Below, one piece after another: positions 11,741-23,110 of a stretch of 64,000 nucleotides of DNA (positions are counted from its first letter, which is position 1; each line of letters starts with the position of its first letter). Position numbers and translations under genes: made by a program. The stretch covers positions 1,129,127-1,193,126 of the forward strand of contig VXBM01000093.1 in the NCBI GenBank assembly GCA_013400155.1, read 5' to 3'. The notes below the pieces were generated by a model. The model searched no databases, was not told the DNA's origin, and saw only the letters and a list, made by a program, of their open reading frames with translations. Origin of the DNA: Helopsaltes ochotensis. Its lineage: Eukaryota; Chordata; Aves; Passeriformes; Locustellidae.

Positions 11741-12545
11741 AGACCAAAAGCTGCAGAAGGATGACTGACAAGGGAAACTGGAGAAAGACCTATATACTTA
11801 GGGATGGATCCTGCCTCCCAAATGGGGAAGGAAGCTTTCCCCCCTCTCTCCTCCCTTTCTCTCTCCCCTTTTCAGAAGCCTGCAGCTTTGCAAAGGAGCT
11901 CAGAGGCGTAAGACCTGTGCTAGGAGGCTATGACAGGGTAATGGAAAACTCTCCTCCTCAATCCATTCTCCCACCTCCCCACTCCTCCTTTTACAAGCCA
12001 TGCTTCAAGCCTCCCGTTCCCTAGGAATTTTATGAATGCCTGAGCCCAGCCAAAATAAACTCGTAAAGAAGAAGTTTCAAAAAGAGGTCACAGACCCATG
12101 GAGCAAGTGCGAACCGGTAAATATCAAACCCTGGGCCAAAAGGCATCGCCCAGGAGCCCTGTGGCCATCCACAGTTTGCCAATCTAAAGCGTATTTGGTT
12201 CTCTAGCTCCCACACCCGGGTCCCACTAGCTTTAAGTCCCTCCTCGTGGGCATCCCACAGTCCCCAGGAACTCCCCAGGAAACAGCAGAACTCAAAATGG
12301 AAGAATGTGGGGAGACCTTTTCCTCCTGAGACTTTCATGCCGGGGAAGGTCAGACCAGAGCCATCGGCCTGGGGGCTCATTGTGAACAACCAGAAACATC
12401 CATCTATGTTGATTTTCCACAGACAATGGGATTCCTACTAACTGCATGGTTTGTGTCTCTGTGTGTGTGTGTGAAAGACATCTATTTCTTTTTCCATAGA
12501 AACTAATTTCTATAGGAAACATTCCTTTTTATTTAGAGTGAATTA
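11741..12545. other. unique non-coding DNA
   Basis: A pyrimidine-rich stretch lies at 11839-11875 and a short TG microsatellite at 12461-12473. A 119-codon minus-strand frame at 12030-12389 has no family character. The sequence ends at an assembly gap. Confidence 0.5.
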
Positions 12546-12555
12546 NNNNNNNNNN
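12546..12555. other. assembly gap (10 N)
   Basis: Ten consecutive N. The round size suggests a placeholder rather than a measured gap. Confidence 0.99.

Positions 12556-12648
<93 letters not shown>
12556..12648 (+). repeat. 93-base poly(A) homopolymer beside the gap
   Basis: An uninterrupted run of 93 A starts directly at the right edge of the N gap. Pure homopolymers of this length are rare in bird genomes and lie where the assembly broke. The tract may be real, a poly(A)-ended insertion, or a sequencing or gap-filling artefact. Confidence 0.95.
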
Positions 12649-12649
<1 letters not shown>

Positions 12650-13754
12650 CATAAACAGAAAAGAAGTCTGCCTAACTTAAAAAATGCAAATTTCCCCACC
12701 AAGCAGTGAAACCCTCCTGATGCCTGATGCCAGTGGCAGTAGTTTATTTATCCTCCTATTCTCACCTCTCTCATGGGGTTCAGCAGTGCCATGCTGACAC
12801 ACAGCCCTGGCTGCTCCCTTACTGCCAGGGGTGGGATTTGGCTTCTTCCGTGCAGCAGCACCAGCGTGGGAGCTGCTTCAGTATTGCTCCCACAAACTGC
12901 ACAGCCCAGATCTCTCACCCCAGCCTCGGTTTAGGCACGGAGAAGGGAGATGGTGTTTGCAGTTCACGCCTCCTCCTGGAGAGGCTCTGACTCCTGGTCC
13001 CCAAAGGCACACGAGGGACAGGGTGGGAGCATCCTGAGCCCTCTCCATGTGGTCCTGTAGGAAGCAGCTCAAAAGCTGCTGGGAAATAGAGATAGAACGA
13101 GGGGGTTTGGCTTCACTGCATCTGCTCCAGGCTGCTGCAGAGGGGCCCTGGGTGCTGGTTACTGCTGCAGTTGCTAAAACATTTTACATGGAAAAGTTAC
13201 GGGATTACAAGACATGGTAGAAACAATTATTGGAGCTGAGACCAGAATAGCTGAGAAGGAGACAGAGCAAGGCTTCTGCTAAGGACAACAGCTGGGAGAG
13301 TGTTCTGGTTGCCTCCTCACGCTCCTCTCTTGCTCTCTCAGCATCAGGTATTCCTGTAGTGGGGGCTCTTCTGCAAAACCTTTTCCCCTGCCTGTTTTAC
13401 AGTTCTGCTCCAAGGACATTTTTGTGAGCTCAAGGATTCAGAGCATTCATGCACGAGCATGCACAGATCATCCCTGAGGGATCCAAATCCATCCCAGGTG
13501 AGGAAGCCCTGAGCAGGGTTTTCCTGAGCAGCAGCAGCAGTTGCAATGGGCAGCTCTTTCTGTGGCCACACAAGGAAGAAGACAGGAAAAATGATCCGTC
13601 AGAAAATTAATGCAGCTACAAAGAGTGGAGTTTAGGGGTGCCAATGATGCCTTAGCTTTTATATTTTCAGATTCTGTGCTACCTAGAAATGAAGCCTCCT
13701 ATTAAGAACTATACTAACCCTCTACGGAGCAGTTAGACAAAACAAATCCATTTC
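12649..13754. other. unique non-coding DNA
   Basis: Slightly GC-richer than the window average, with no recognisable exon or repeat family. Open frames shorter than 90 codons are chance-level. Confidence 0.5.
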
Positions 13755-14072
13755 TGCTGGAGGATCAAGGACAATTTCAGCCCAGGAACACAAACAACGA
13801 TGGACTGAGGGTGGAACAAGAAGGTTGGGACCTCATGGCCTGGGGCTGTAATTGGACAATTGGACCCCAATATGCAAATAGACCTAAACTTATAAAATGG
13901 CAAAATCTCGTGACTGCAGAGCCATCTTTGTTACCACTTGCAGCCCACCCTGGGTGCAGCCTTGTGTAGGATTCTGTAATGTGCAAGGTGAATCCTGGAG
14001 ACCTTGTAATAAATCCTGATTTTATTCTCTAGTTTTGCCTAGCCTCTGTTTCAGGTTAGCCTTCCCTAGGCA
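13755..14072 (+). mobile_element. solo LTR of an endogenous retrovirus
   Basis: A stretch of 318 bases has LTR architecture on the plus strand. It opens with TGCTGG, carries a TATA box (TTATAAAATGG, about 13890-13900) and then an AATAAA polyadenylation signal at 14008-14013. A T-rich segment follows, and it closes with ...TAGGCA. The wording resembles an ERVL-like LTR family of songbirds that I recall but cannot name with certainty. No gag, pol or primer-binding site follows, so it is a solo LTR. The flanking pentamers ATTTC and ATACC agree at three of five positions, compatible with an eroded target-site duplication. It also carries an ATGCAAAT octamer at 13872-13879. Confidence 0.65.
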
Positions 14073-15499
14073 ATACCTCCACCAGGAGAAAGGGCTGGGA
14101 ATGCTTAAATTACAATATTTGGGAGAAAAAAAAAAAAGAAAAGAAGCCTGTAACAGCACAGAATAAGCTTTGACAACCAGAAGGGTCTATAAGCACCTTA
14201 TTGTGTCTAAGGCTAAAATGCTAAAATTGCTTTGTGGAAAAGGCTGCTGGAGGAGAAAGGCTAAACAGCCAAACTACACCAAGATGGTGGAAGAGGTTTC
14301 CACCATCTCTCCTGCCTTGGCAGATGTGGGGTGGCACAGGAAGAGTGGTGTAACCATGGTGGGGGACACTACCAGAGACCCACCTTCACTGGCAGCACAA
14401 GCCAAGCTGGGCGTCCTGAGGGGACCATCCCAGCCCTCAGCACACGGGCATGGGGACGTCTGGGGACACTCACGCCCTAACTCCTGCCAGTGCCACAGGC
14501 ATCTATCCAGGCGATGGAGACACGTGTGGAAACACCATGCTGCTTTCCAAAAGGAGCATCCCTATCCCAGCGCTCAGAGAAGGGAGGGAAGGGAGGGGAG
14601 GACTCTTTCTTTGCAATTGTAGGGCATGCTTAGTTTTCGTCATGTTGCGGGGGGAATTGCTTTTGCTCAAAACCATATGTAGAGCATCAACAAATGCACA
14701 TCCTGTGAAGCTGGGCGTGTTGCAAGAGGGATTACAAGGCTGGCAATTTATAGCAGCTGCCTTAGTAGCCTCTTCTTCCACGCATTATTCTGTCAACATT
14801 GTATTTTCCTTGGAAAAACATCTACAGTAGTTTAAATCTCTTTACTGAAAACAGATCTACTACAGGTGCTTTAGAGTTCATCCACGGGATATGAGAAGGT
14901 TGAACGTCCCCAGGAAAGGGAAATTTATGTCAGTAATGACTAATTGATTTGCTTGCCTTTAAAATCCCTAATGTATTTTCACATTTTTCCCTGCCTTCTT
15001 TTTTACAGTGCTAATAAAAGGAGCTACATCATATATTTGTGTTATATGTGGGTTTATTCTGGGAAATCCTTGCTTTTGCAATGTGTTTATGTTTTCCCTC
15101 ATTTCCTTTTACCTTTCCTTTATAAAAGGGCTTGTTTTTATAGCAAATCAATAGGTTAAAGGTGAACATTAATGGGAAAAAAAAAAGTGGTTTTGGAAAA
15201 TATATGGTGAAAACAAGGCAGAACTAGAAACCAAATCTTTGTCCACTGGAAATTAAAGACACGCTTTGCACATTGAAGTGGGATAAATGCAATATATTGT
15301 GGTAGGGCATAGTGAGAACTGCACGCTCCTCTCCAAAGGCTCCCAAACCCAGTCCCAATCCCCAAAGTCAGAAGAAACATTCTGATCCTCAAAAGGATGA
15401 GGAGAGGGGTTAGTGCATCTCTGTTGGGGGTCGTTTATGGCAAAGGTTCTTGCAAGATCCTTTGCAAAAATAAATATTTTTACTAAATCCCAGGAGCGG
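14073..15499. other. unique non-coding DNA
   Basis: A pure A-run of about 12 lies near 14126-14138 and a GGGAGGGA purine patch near 14580-14600. A 150-codon open frame at 14170-14622 has no domain-like content and is treated as chance. The part at 14940-15200 is AT-rich and unique. Confidence 0.5.
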
Positions 15500-15860
15500 C
15501 TCCCAATTCCCCCTGCTCGCAATTACAATTTCCCCATTAGGGAACTTCCTTGAAAAACCCACTTTGGCTCAATTGGAATGTGTTTTCTCAACAAAGCTGA
15601 AACATTTTGATTTCGGCCTATTTTTTACTTTGTTCTGCAATCATTCATCATAGTCCGAAGAGTATTCAACAGGACAAAAATGGCAAAGTCACACACAGGA
15701 GTCAAACATGCTGCTCTGAAAGCAACAGCCCATTTAATTTCGGCTGAAATATTGCTCGGTTTTGGGGGAGGGATACAAAAGAAAACAGTGGCGATAGTAA
15801 AAATTATTCCCTTAAACAAAGCAGTTTCCAAGACAGCAGAAAGTGGTTCCACCAAGGGTT
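15500..15860. other. candidate conserved non-coding element
   Basis: Unique AT-rich block with retained CpGs (near 15615, 15656, 15742, 15757 and 15792) and homeodomain-type cores, free of recognisable repeats. Proposed as enhancer-like from composition only. Confidence 0.27.
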
Positions 15861-17204
15861 GTGTTAATGTGGTCACAGTGTACCAGCCTGTCCTGACATC
15901 TACCTGGAGATACACACAAAAGTCCTCTCCATGCCCTTGCAGGCCACTGGGAAGTTTTAACTGAATTTAACACACGACTCAGTGGTGGAGACAAAGGCAC
16001 AAAACTGGCAAAGGCATCTTTAAACTCCTGAGCACCTTTGTTAAGGACACAGAGAGGGGCACAGGAGGCCTTGAAGAGTCCAGTTGGACCAAATCCCACC
16101 ACTGCACTGTGCCTCAGTTTCCATTAGTGCAAGCCACAGGAAAGCCCCTTAACAGCCTGTTTGGAGATTTACAAGGGATGTTGAATCACAATGTTGCTGA
16201 AAATATATGAACAAAACATGGTTTCCAACTTCACACTGTTTACAAACAGGTATTACCAAGAAGGCTGCTATTACATCGAAGTAGAAAATTAAGTATCTAA
16301 TTGGGGCTGTACTCAACCCCACTATACCAAGTAGAGAATAAAATTATTTACAAGACTACCTGGCAGGACATCAAGTAAGAAATCATGTTGCTTTTAAAAT
16401 AAATTCATAAATTCATTTTTATGAAGCTAATGTCATTCTGCTTACAAAACTGTCCCTGCTAAACTTGCATTCCAATTTTGAAACAGGAATACTGAAGGAG
16501 TACAACATGAAGCAGTAAAAGGCCAGCTAGGAACAGAGGCATTCCTTTAAATTAGAAGAAGTATAGAGAGCCTGGGCCTGAGAACACAAGGTCTCCATAT
16601 GTCTCTATATGTGTCCATTCAGGCTCCCACATTCGATTTAAAAACACCCTATGGAGCAGGGAACCTAACTTGCAAGCTGACAAAAGCTGTGGAGGTTACA
16701 GAATAGATGGCTGCCCATTTCCTCCTGGGATCCTACTGTCAAGATCTTCTGGGATGCAATTTGTCCTAAAATCAATTAATTTTTACTGGGACCACGCCCA
16801 CTGAACCTTGCAATATCCATCCTCTGCCACTGTCTGCTGGAGTTATTGCCCTCAGGTCATGGGAGCTTTGGCACACCAAAGTTACATGGTGAACGTTGCT
16901 GGAAGCTATTATCCCGGGGAGCTCACAGGATCCGACAACTTGGGGATGTTGTTTCCACTGAGAACCAGAAATCACTTTCTGATCTGACTGATGTTCGAAG
17001 AGGGGCCATCTGTGCTGCCCAAATTGACGCTGACAACTGTGTTTGATGTCTCTGTCTCAACTGGTAAAGACAAATCACAGCTCTGTTTTCTTGGCTCTGC
17101 AATTTCTAGCTTTGTGTCAGTGGAGGATAAGATGGGGAGTGATAGTGTGACACTGCAGGGAAAGTTTGGATAAAATACCGGGGAAGAAGAACAACTCTTT
17201 TAAA
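15861..17204. other. unique non-coding DNA
   Basis: No gene or repeat family is recognised. The part at 16200-16500 is AT-rich. Confidence 0.5.
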
Positions 17205-17393
17205 CAGGAAGAACAGTGAAAGCCTGGAAGGGGCTTTCTGGGGAGGAGGTGGTGGGATCTCTGGAAGTTAAGGCCATTAGGATCAGCTTAAACAAACCTC
17301 TGACCAAGAGGCTTAGGCAGAGCTTGGGGCAGGAAGTGGGCAAAGATGACCTCTGAAGGTAACTTCCAGCACTATTTCTGTGTCTAGTAATGT
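17205..17393 (+). mobile_element. old CR1 LINE 3'-end fragment
   Basis: The stretch follows the 3' end of older CR1 subfamilies on the plus strand. It runs from 'gcctggaagg', through 'ggaggtggtgggatctctg' and 'aaacctctgacca', to 'gatgacctctgaaggtaac' near 17345. The closing text corresponds to the CR1 'gatgacctctcgaggtccc' tail. It is 5'-truncated, as expected from incomplete target-primed reverse transcription, and moderately diverged. Confidence 0.6.
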
Positions 17394-20300
17394 TCATGTA
17401 AGTTGTGGTGCTTTAGGTTGTCTTCCCTAGAAGGTGCTGCCCAGAACTAATTCATTCAGACCCAAGGAGCTGGAATGGCCACAACAACCACAGATCCCCC
17501 ACATAATCTCAACTAAAGCACAAGAAATGGAACCACATCCAGAGCTCAGGGAGGTCAGAAGAAATCTTCTCTTAGACCAATGGACCTCAAGTCAAATATA
17601 AAATATTCTGAGTGATAAGAAAGTAGTTCAGAAGCGGAAAATCCAGAGGGTTTATTTTGAATTGTTGTTTTGGGTTTCAACATAAATTGGAATATCAGGG
17701 GTACAGCTGCAGAATCACTTCTGTGATACAAGGTAATTCAATTATTGGCAAACCACAGCAGTGAATTTCTTTGGAGTACTGGTATGAAACACAGAGATGC
17801 CTGGATTACCTCTTTCATCCTTGCAACTGTTTATAAAATCATTTCAAAATCAATTATAAGCTTTATATTTATAAAGGTTAATATTATCTTTATATCACAA
17901 AAGATTCAATGTCTCAGACTAGAACAGGGAGAACCTGCCTTGGTCTAGATTAATGAAGCCAGTGTCTCTAGATATCTAAGAGTGTTAACGCAGCTTTGGC
18001 AGCCATATGTGCTCAGTTCAGCCACTTTCAGCTATCTAAAAATTGAATATGTATCTGAAAAGACTGCTTTAGACCCCCTCTAAAGCCAGTGGGAAAAGGA
18101 GAGCTCTTCACCCCTCCTTCAGCAGATGTCTGGGTAAGTCAGATGAACCACCCCACGGAGACACCACACTCACCACACAGGTTATGGAAATCTAGATGAT
18201 ATTAGACATCTATTACCTTCACCTCTGTCAGATGACATCCTGCCCTTAGGAATATTTCAAATGAAGGGGTTAAATTGACCTGTGTAAAAACACTTTCTGT
18301 GTCTGCACTTTATATCCAGGACTCAGTTTCGTGAGAAGTTTGCTCTTTGACTTTCCTAAAGAGAGCAAGCCCGAGCTCTGCCTGCTCTGAGTCTGCCACG
18401 CTGCACAGCCCTTGCTTTGAGGAAAAAATGCTTTTCCAAGACACCAGAAATCATTTGTAAAGGAAACACGGGGTTTGGTTGGGTTTTTCGCGTTTCTGAC
18501 AAATCAAGATATCAGATATGGTTGTTATTATTTAATAATGATAATAGCAACAATTTCTCAGATGTAAAAGTAATACAGTAATGATAGGCTTCATGGAACA
18601 TATGAAAAAAGACTAACAGATATAATCAGTTGCAGAAGGAACTGAAGAAAATCTGGGACATGAAAAGCAGAGTAACAACTGTTTGTGGTGAGCTGGGCTT
18701 TCATGATGGGGGTATCACAGCAGCAGCATAAAATGGAAACAGGGTCTACTGTAAAGCCGTGTGTCCTCCAGATGGCAACATTGATTGGTATTTCCAGAGG
18801 AGTTTGGGAGGAGCAATCTTTCTCTGGGATACATGGATCAGTCTTCAACACTGACTTGCATTAGTGCTGCCCTCAGGAACCTGGGCTGTGGCAGGAAAAG
18901 CCAATTCTTTGACAATACTCATGACAGTCAAAATGAGGAGGGAAAGTCAAAATCACTACACAGACTTTGGATTCAGCAGATCCAGGGGAAAAAAATAATT
19001 ATGACACAACTATCTGGCAAAGCACAGAGAGGTATTTTAATGAATCGATCCCTGAGAAGGGATGATGATCATTAAAGATGAAAAATGACTGTGATCTTAA
19101 AGATGCTTGAGTACCTTCTGCAATCAGTGTATTTCCCTCAGCATTTTGAGTCACCAGGACTGCTGGTGCAAAGACCTCTCCTATTCTGCAACAACACCTT
19201 GATCTCTTCAAGTCTTGAGAAGAAGAACTGGCAATGGATGGACATGAGAGAAGCACCTGGCACTGCACTAGCAATGATATGTAGTGGTCTTCTGAGGCTT
19301 TTCATTGAGGATTTTGTAACTCTTCAGAAAGGACATCAGGAGGATGAATTGTAGTTAAGTCTGAGATTTATATGTGTTTGGCACAATTAAATTCTAGTCC
19401 CTGAGCTGAAGCCAGGAGAAAATAAAGAAATTAATAAGACCTTTTTGCATTTATTAGCTTTACTAATTTTCTTTCTAGTGCATTGCAAATACACAGTATG
19501 AATTCTGCCTTGATTTTGTGACGACTCTAATCTCTTACAGTCCAGCTCTTAATCTGATCAGGGTGCAGGGAGAGACGATATTCAAACACCACATGAGCAG
19601 GAGATTCAGGGCCAAATGGCAAGCTGGTGTGAACTGGCTCAGTGCTGGTGACTGCAAAGCAGTGTCACCCGGTGGGCTGGCAGCAGAATTCAGTCTCATT
19701 TTCTAGGCTGGGAGATGTGATTAATATTGGCTCAAATCTTCCATATCATTGCCATTTAGAGAGAAGATAAAAACCCCCAAAAGTTCTATCACATTCTTAG
19801 ATGATTTGTTTCTTTTTCATTATTTGCTAGTTCATGATGAAAATTTCTTGAGGTTTTCATGACTCATGTGCCCTCTCTAATAATGTTGGCTATTAATGAA
19901 GGTTTTCCTGGAAAACAGACAAGTTCAAAGTTTCAAAACCCCTGTTTTCCATTGAAGTTTAATTTCTAGAAAATGTTTCCACTTTCAACAAGAATGAGAC
20001 TGAAAAGCAGAGAACATTTTCCATTAAAGTCTGCAGAGAAATTTCCTTTAGTTTCTCACAGAGGATTGGGAGGCTTGAAACAGCCTCCACTTTCACCACC
20101 GCTGCCAGGACTAGAGCCAACATCATCTGCTGCTTATTCTGCCTTAAAACCCACTGAGTTACCAATTTCTGTGCAATTATTTCTCCTTTGATGTCTTCAC
20201 ATCCATCCAGGCTACTCATGATAGTCATGCTTCAGTCCTCACCTTTTTCAAAGTATATGGAGTTGCCTCCATCCACTGGGTCCTGCTAAAAGAGATGAGG

Positions 20301-21424
20301 CTAATCTTTATCTGATGGGGGGTAGTTAACTGGGATTATTTTGTCCAGGGAAGAGCTAAGGTGATGGACAATGACTTTATTCATCTCAGTAACTCTCTAA
20401 AGTGTGGATGCTTTTTCAATTTCTACTCTTCTTCCCCTACATTTTCTGTACTGAAGTCTCACCAATAGGTCTTGTTACAGCAAAGCAAGAATTCAGCCTA
20501 TAATTTTTGTTTGTTTGTTTGTAAAGCCAGTTCTGTTCTAACTGATGTGAAATAAAACACAAATTTCCACAGACTTTTGCATTGAGATTTTTAGGGGCAT
20601 AGGACAGAAAGCAGGACACTTTGGTTTCTTTATCCACCAAAAAAAATCTCCAAAATGCATTTTTTTTCCATATAGTCTTTGGTAAAGGAAAAACAATGGT
20701 TTGAATAAACATGCAGGATTTTTTTAAAACATCTTTGGATAAATTTTTAAAACATCAATCCATGCGTTTACTGAACACTGAGGGTAGCTGCGGAAAGCTT
20801 TCTCATTACTTACATTTTCACTGAAAATCCCCCAGCCCAGTGTGCTGGCTCAGAGCCACTCTCCTCCACGAGCAGTTTGTCACCAGGGTGGGCCTGAACC
20901 CCACCACGGGTGACCTGGGGCACCTTTGCCCACTGTCAGCACAATCCTTGCACCCACAGTGGGAGGACAAGGTTCATTTTCATTTCTTCTGCCTGTGTCA
21001 TACCAAAACTGAGACGCCATGACTTAACCCCACAGGATTATAGATGGGAACTGGTGTGAAAATCCTCCCTTATTTATTCTCTGGTAAGAGCAAGGCTGAC
21101 TTTGACATCTGGCTGATGTGCTCGTGAACTAACCCTTGGGTGTTAGAAGGGGATTGCTGCCTCTTCAGGAGATGCAGACCACAACAGAGCCTTCTGATGA
21201 AGCCACAATGCTGAAATGTTAATCTGATGAATTCTACCTCTATGGCTCTGGTGTAAGAGGTTAGCAAAACACTTTCAATGCCAAGAAGCTGTAAAATAAG
21301 CTTCATTTTAGATGTGATAGGGGAATATCTTCTTACTAATTGTACCAAGGTGTCTGCTGAATTAGCTGAGATACGATGTATCAGCAGTGACTGTAAAGCC
21401 TCTGTGTGAAAACATCTAATAGAG
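17394..21424. other. unique non-coding DNA
   Basis: About 4 kb with no recognised exon, RNA gene or repeat family. Minor items are an AAT-rich patch near 18526-18545 and a (TTTG) run near 20507-20521. AT-rich parts at 17820-17900 and 19730-19900 have no structure I can name. Open frames are all below 100 codons. Confidence 0.5.
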
Positions 21425-21530
21425 TCAAAGAAGCCAGCCCTGGAAGCGACCTCAAGGCAGATCAGCTGTGCCTAAATCTAAACCAGGCTAAGCAGTGTTC
21501 ACGCACACTGTACAAACCCCCGACTGAAAG
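21425..21530 (-). mobile_element. very old CR1-like fragment
   Basis: Text such as 'ccctggaagcgacctcaagg' followed by 'cctaaatctaaaccaggc' parallels the reverse complement of an old CR1 3' end ('ctggaagggacctcgaga...cctgaggcagg...'). The match is partial and degraded, so the assignment is tentative. Confidence 0.38.
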
Positions 21531-21954
21531 GAGAAGAGCTGTGATTACATTTGTTCCTATTAACTTCTGCCAGGTCTGACTTCCATCAATGGCCTTGTGC
21601 ACAGTCCCCAGTTACCATCCCTGACTGCTTCCAGTGATGCTGGGATTGATACAGAGGCAAATCAGGGACCAAAGCTCCATTATGACTTCACCTTTCCCGG
21701 TCTCTGTTCTAAAATCCGTACAGAGAGAAGCGCATGGAAATGCTGTTATATCTATTCTACAGGTGAGCGTGAAATGGCACAATTATCCCAGCAATTGGTC
21801 CATGGAGATATCATGGCCAATGCTTTCTACATTTAAAAGAGTGATGAAAGATTCAGACCATGCCTGGTTTCTCTACAGCCCTGGAAACATGCAGTCACAA
21901 GGTCCTAAGCAAGATCCAAACAGGACTCTGGCTTAAATCCCAACATCATATGGA
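21531..21954. other. unique non-coding DNA
   Basis: Short stretch between two CR1 remnants. No feature is recognised; the open frames here are below 101 codons. Confidence 0.5.
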
Positions 21955-22062
21955 AAGGAGCAACCTGGTCTGGTGGAAGGTGTCCTTGGCCAGGGCAGAG
22001 GGTTGGAACCAGATGATCTTTAAGGTCCCTTCCAACCCAAACCATTCTGTGGTTTTATGATC
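21955..22062 (+). mobile_element. CR1 LINE 3' end (5'-truncated)
   Basis: A close match to the CR1 3' terminus on the plus strand: 'caacctggtctggtggaagg', then 'agatgatctttaaggtccct', then 'aacccaaaccattctgtgg', ending in a TATGA-type tail unit. Only about 100 bases remain, the usual outcome of early reverse-transcription stop. It is younger than the fragments at 4.1, 17.2 and 21.4 kb, judging by similarity to the remembered consensus. Confidence 0.9.
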
Positions 22063-22269
22063 CAGTCTGTGACGGAGATGGGAGGGGGGCTCAGGTATCC
22101 CAGCTCCCAGGTCTGTGCTGCTGCCAGAGGTGCTGAGCTCCTCTTGAGGTTTTGTTCTAACTCTGTTAGAGCACAGACCGAGTTTTCATGCTTGTATCTT
22201 GAAAATTTGAGTCTGGTTTGGAAGTGTGTGTGGCCCTTATCCTTTTGCTTTCTAAATACAGGGTCGCGT
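22063..22269. other. unique non-coding DNA
   Basis: No feature recognised between the CR1 tail and the AT-rich block that follows. Confidence 0.5.
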
Positions 22270-23110
22270 CCAATATTCTGAATGTGTCTTATTAGAAGTG
22301 ATTTTATAACACTGAATTATTCTACAATATGTTCATTTTTTTCCCAGGCACCAGTAATAGGAGGTAATTTATATATCCAGTTGGAAGCCAGACTTTCTTT
22401 TCAGTAATTTCTCCCAGTTATGTTTATCAATAAGTATCTCTCAGCAAAATGCCAAATCTCACAAGCATGTTTGGAAAGTCAAATATGTTTGTGTAATACA
22501 AACCTATGTCATGTCAGGAATTAGTTTGACTAATAGGCCTTTAATTAAATCCTTGTGGGGTCTTGGTGTTAATAATAGACTCAGTTTCCAAAAAGTTTAA
22601 TTTATAAGATAAATTCACAAATATATCCATCTAATAAATCTTTCCTACATCCAATATTTGTCCTAGAAACAATAACAGGACAGATAATTTATTAGACTAT
22701 TTCCTATTGCATTATAATGGCTACGCTTGATACTTTAAATGTATCCTTCAGAGCCCTGGAATGACAGAGGCTATAACTAATGAAGATAAAGATTTCCAGG
22801 GCTCATTGATCCAGGAGAAACATACTTACTGTAACTTTCAGACCTATATGTAATCACAGAAATATTTCCCCAGAGAACACAAATTACAGATGACTCTAAA
22901 ACTGCCACCGGCGATATTTTGCAGAAACCACAACAGGAAATGTTTATTTTCACAAGCCTAATAACCCTTTCACAATCCAAATTATTTTGTATTTTTGAGA
23001 AAATTACATTAATTCTCAATTAAATTATTTCTTGCAACATACATCACATTTATAAAAATATCTGTATTTCTCTTTACTGTATTTTTCTTCAGTACTTGAT
23101 TTCTCACTTA
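22270..23110. other. candidate conserved non-coding cluster (AT-rich)
   Basis: A markedly AT-rich 840-base unique block with many ATTA/TAAT cores and no visible transposon. The part at 22520-22790 is the densest in such cores. Typical of enhancer clusters in vertebrate gene deserts, but constraint cannot be demonstrated here. Confidence 0.3.

Noticed and set aside
14170..14622. 150-codon plus-strand frame downstream of the solo LTR
   Set aside because: Considered as a retroviral or LTR-driven gene remnant. The translation shows no gag, protease or pol motif and no gene-like composition.
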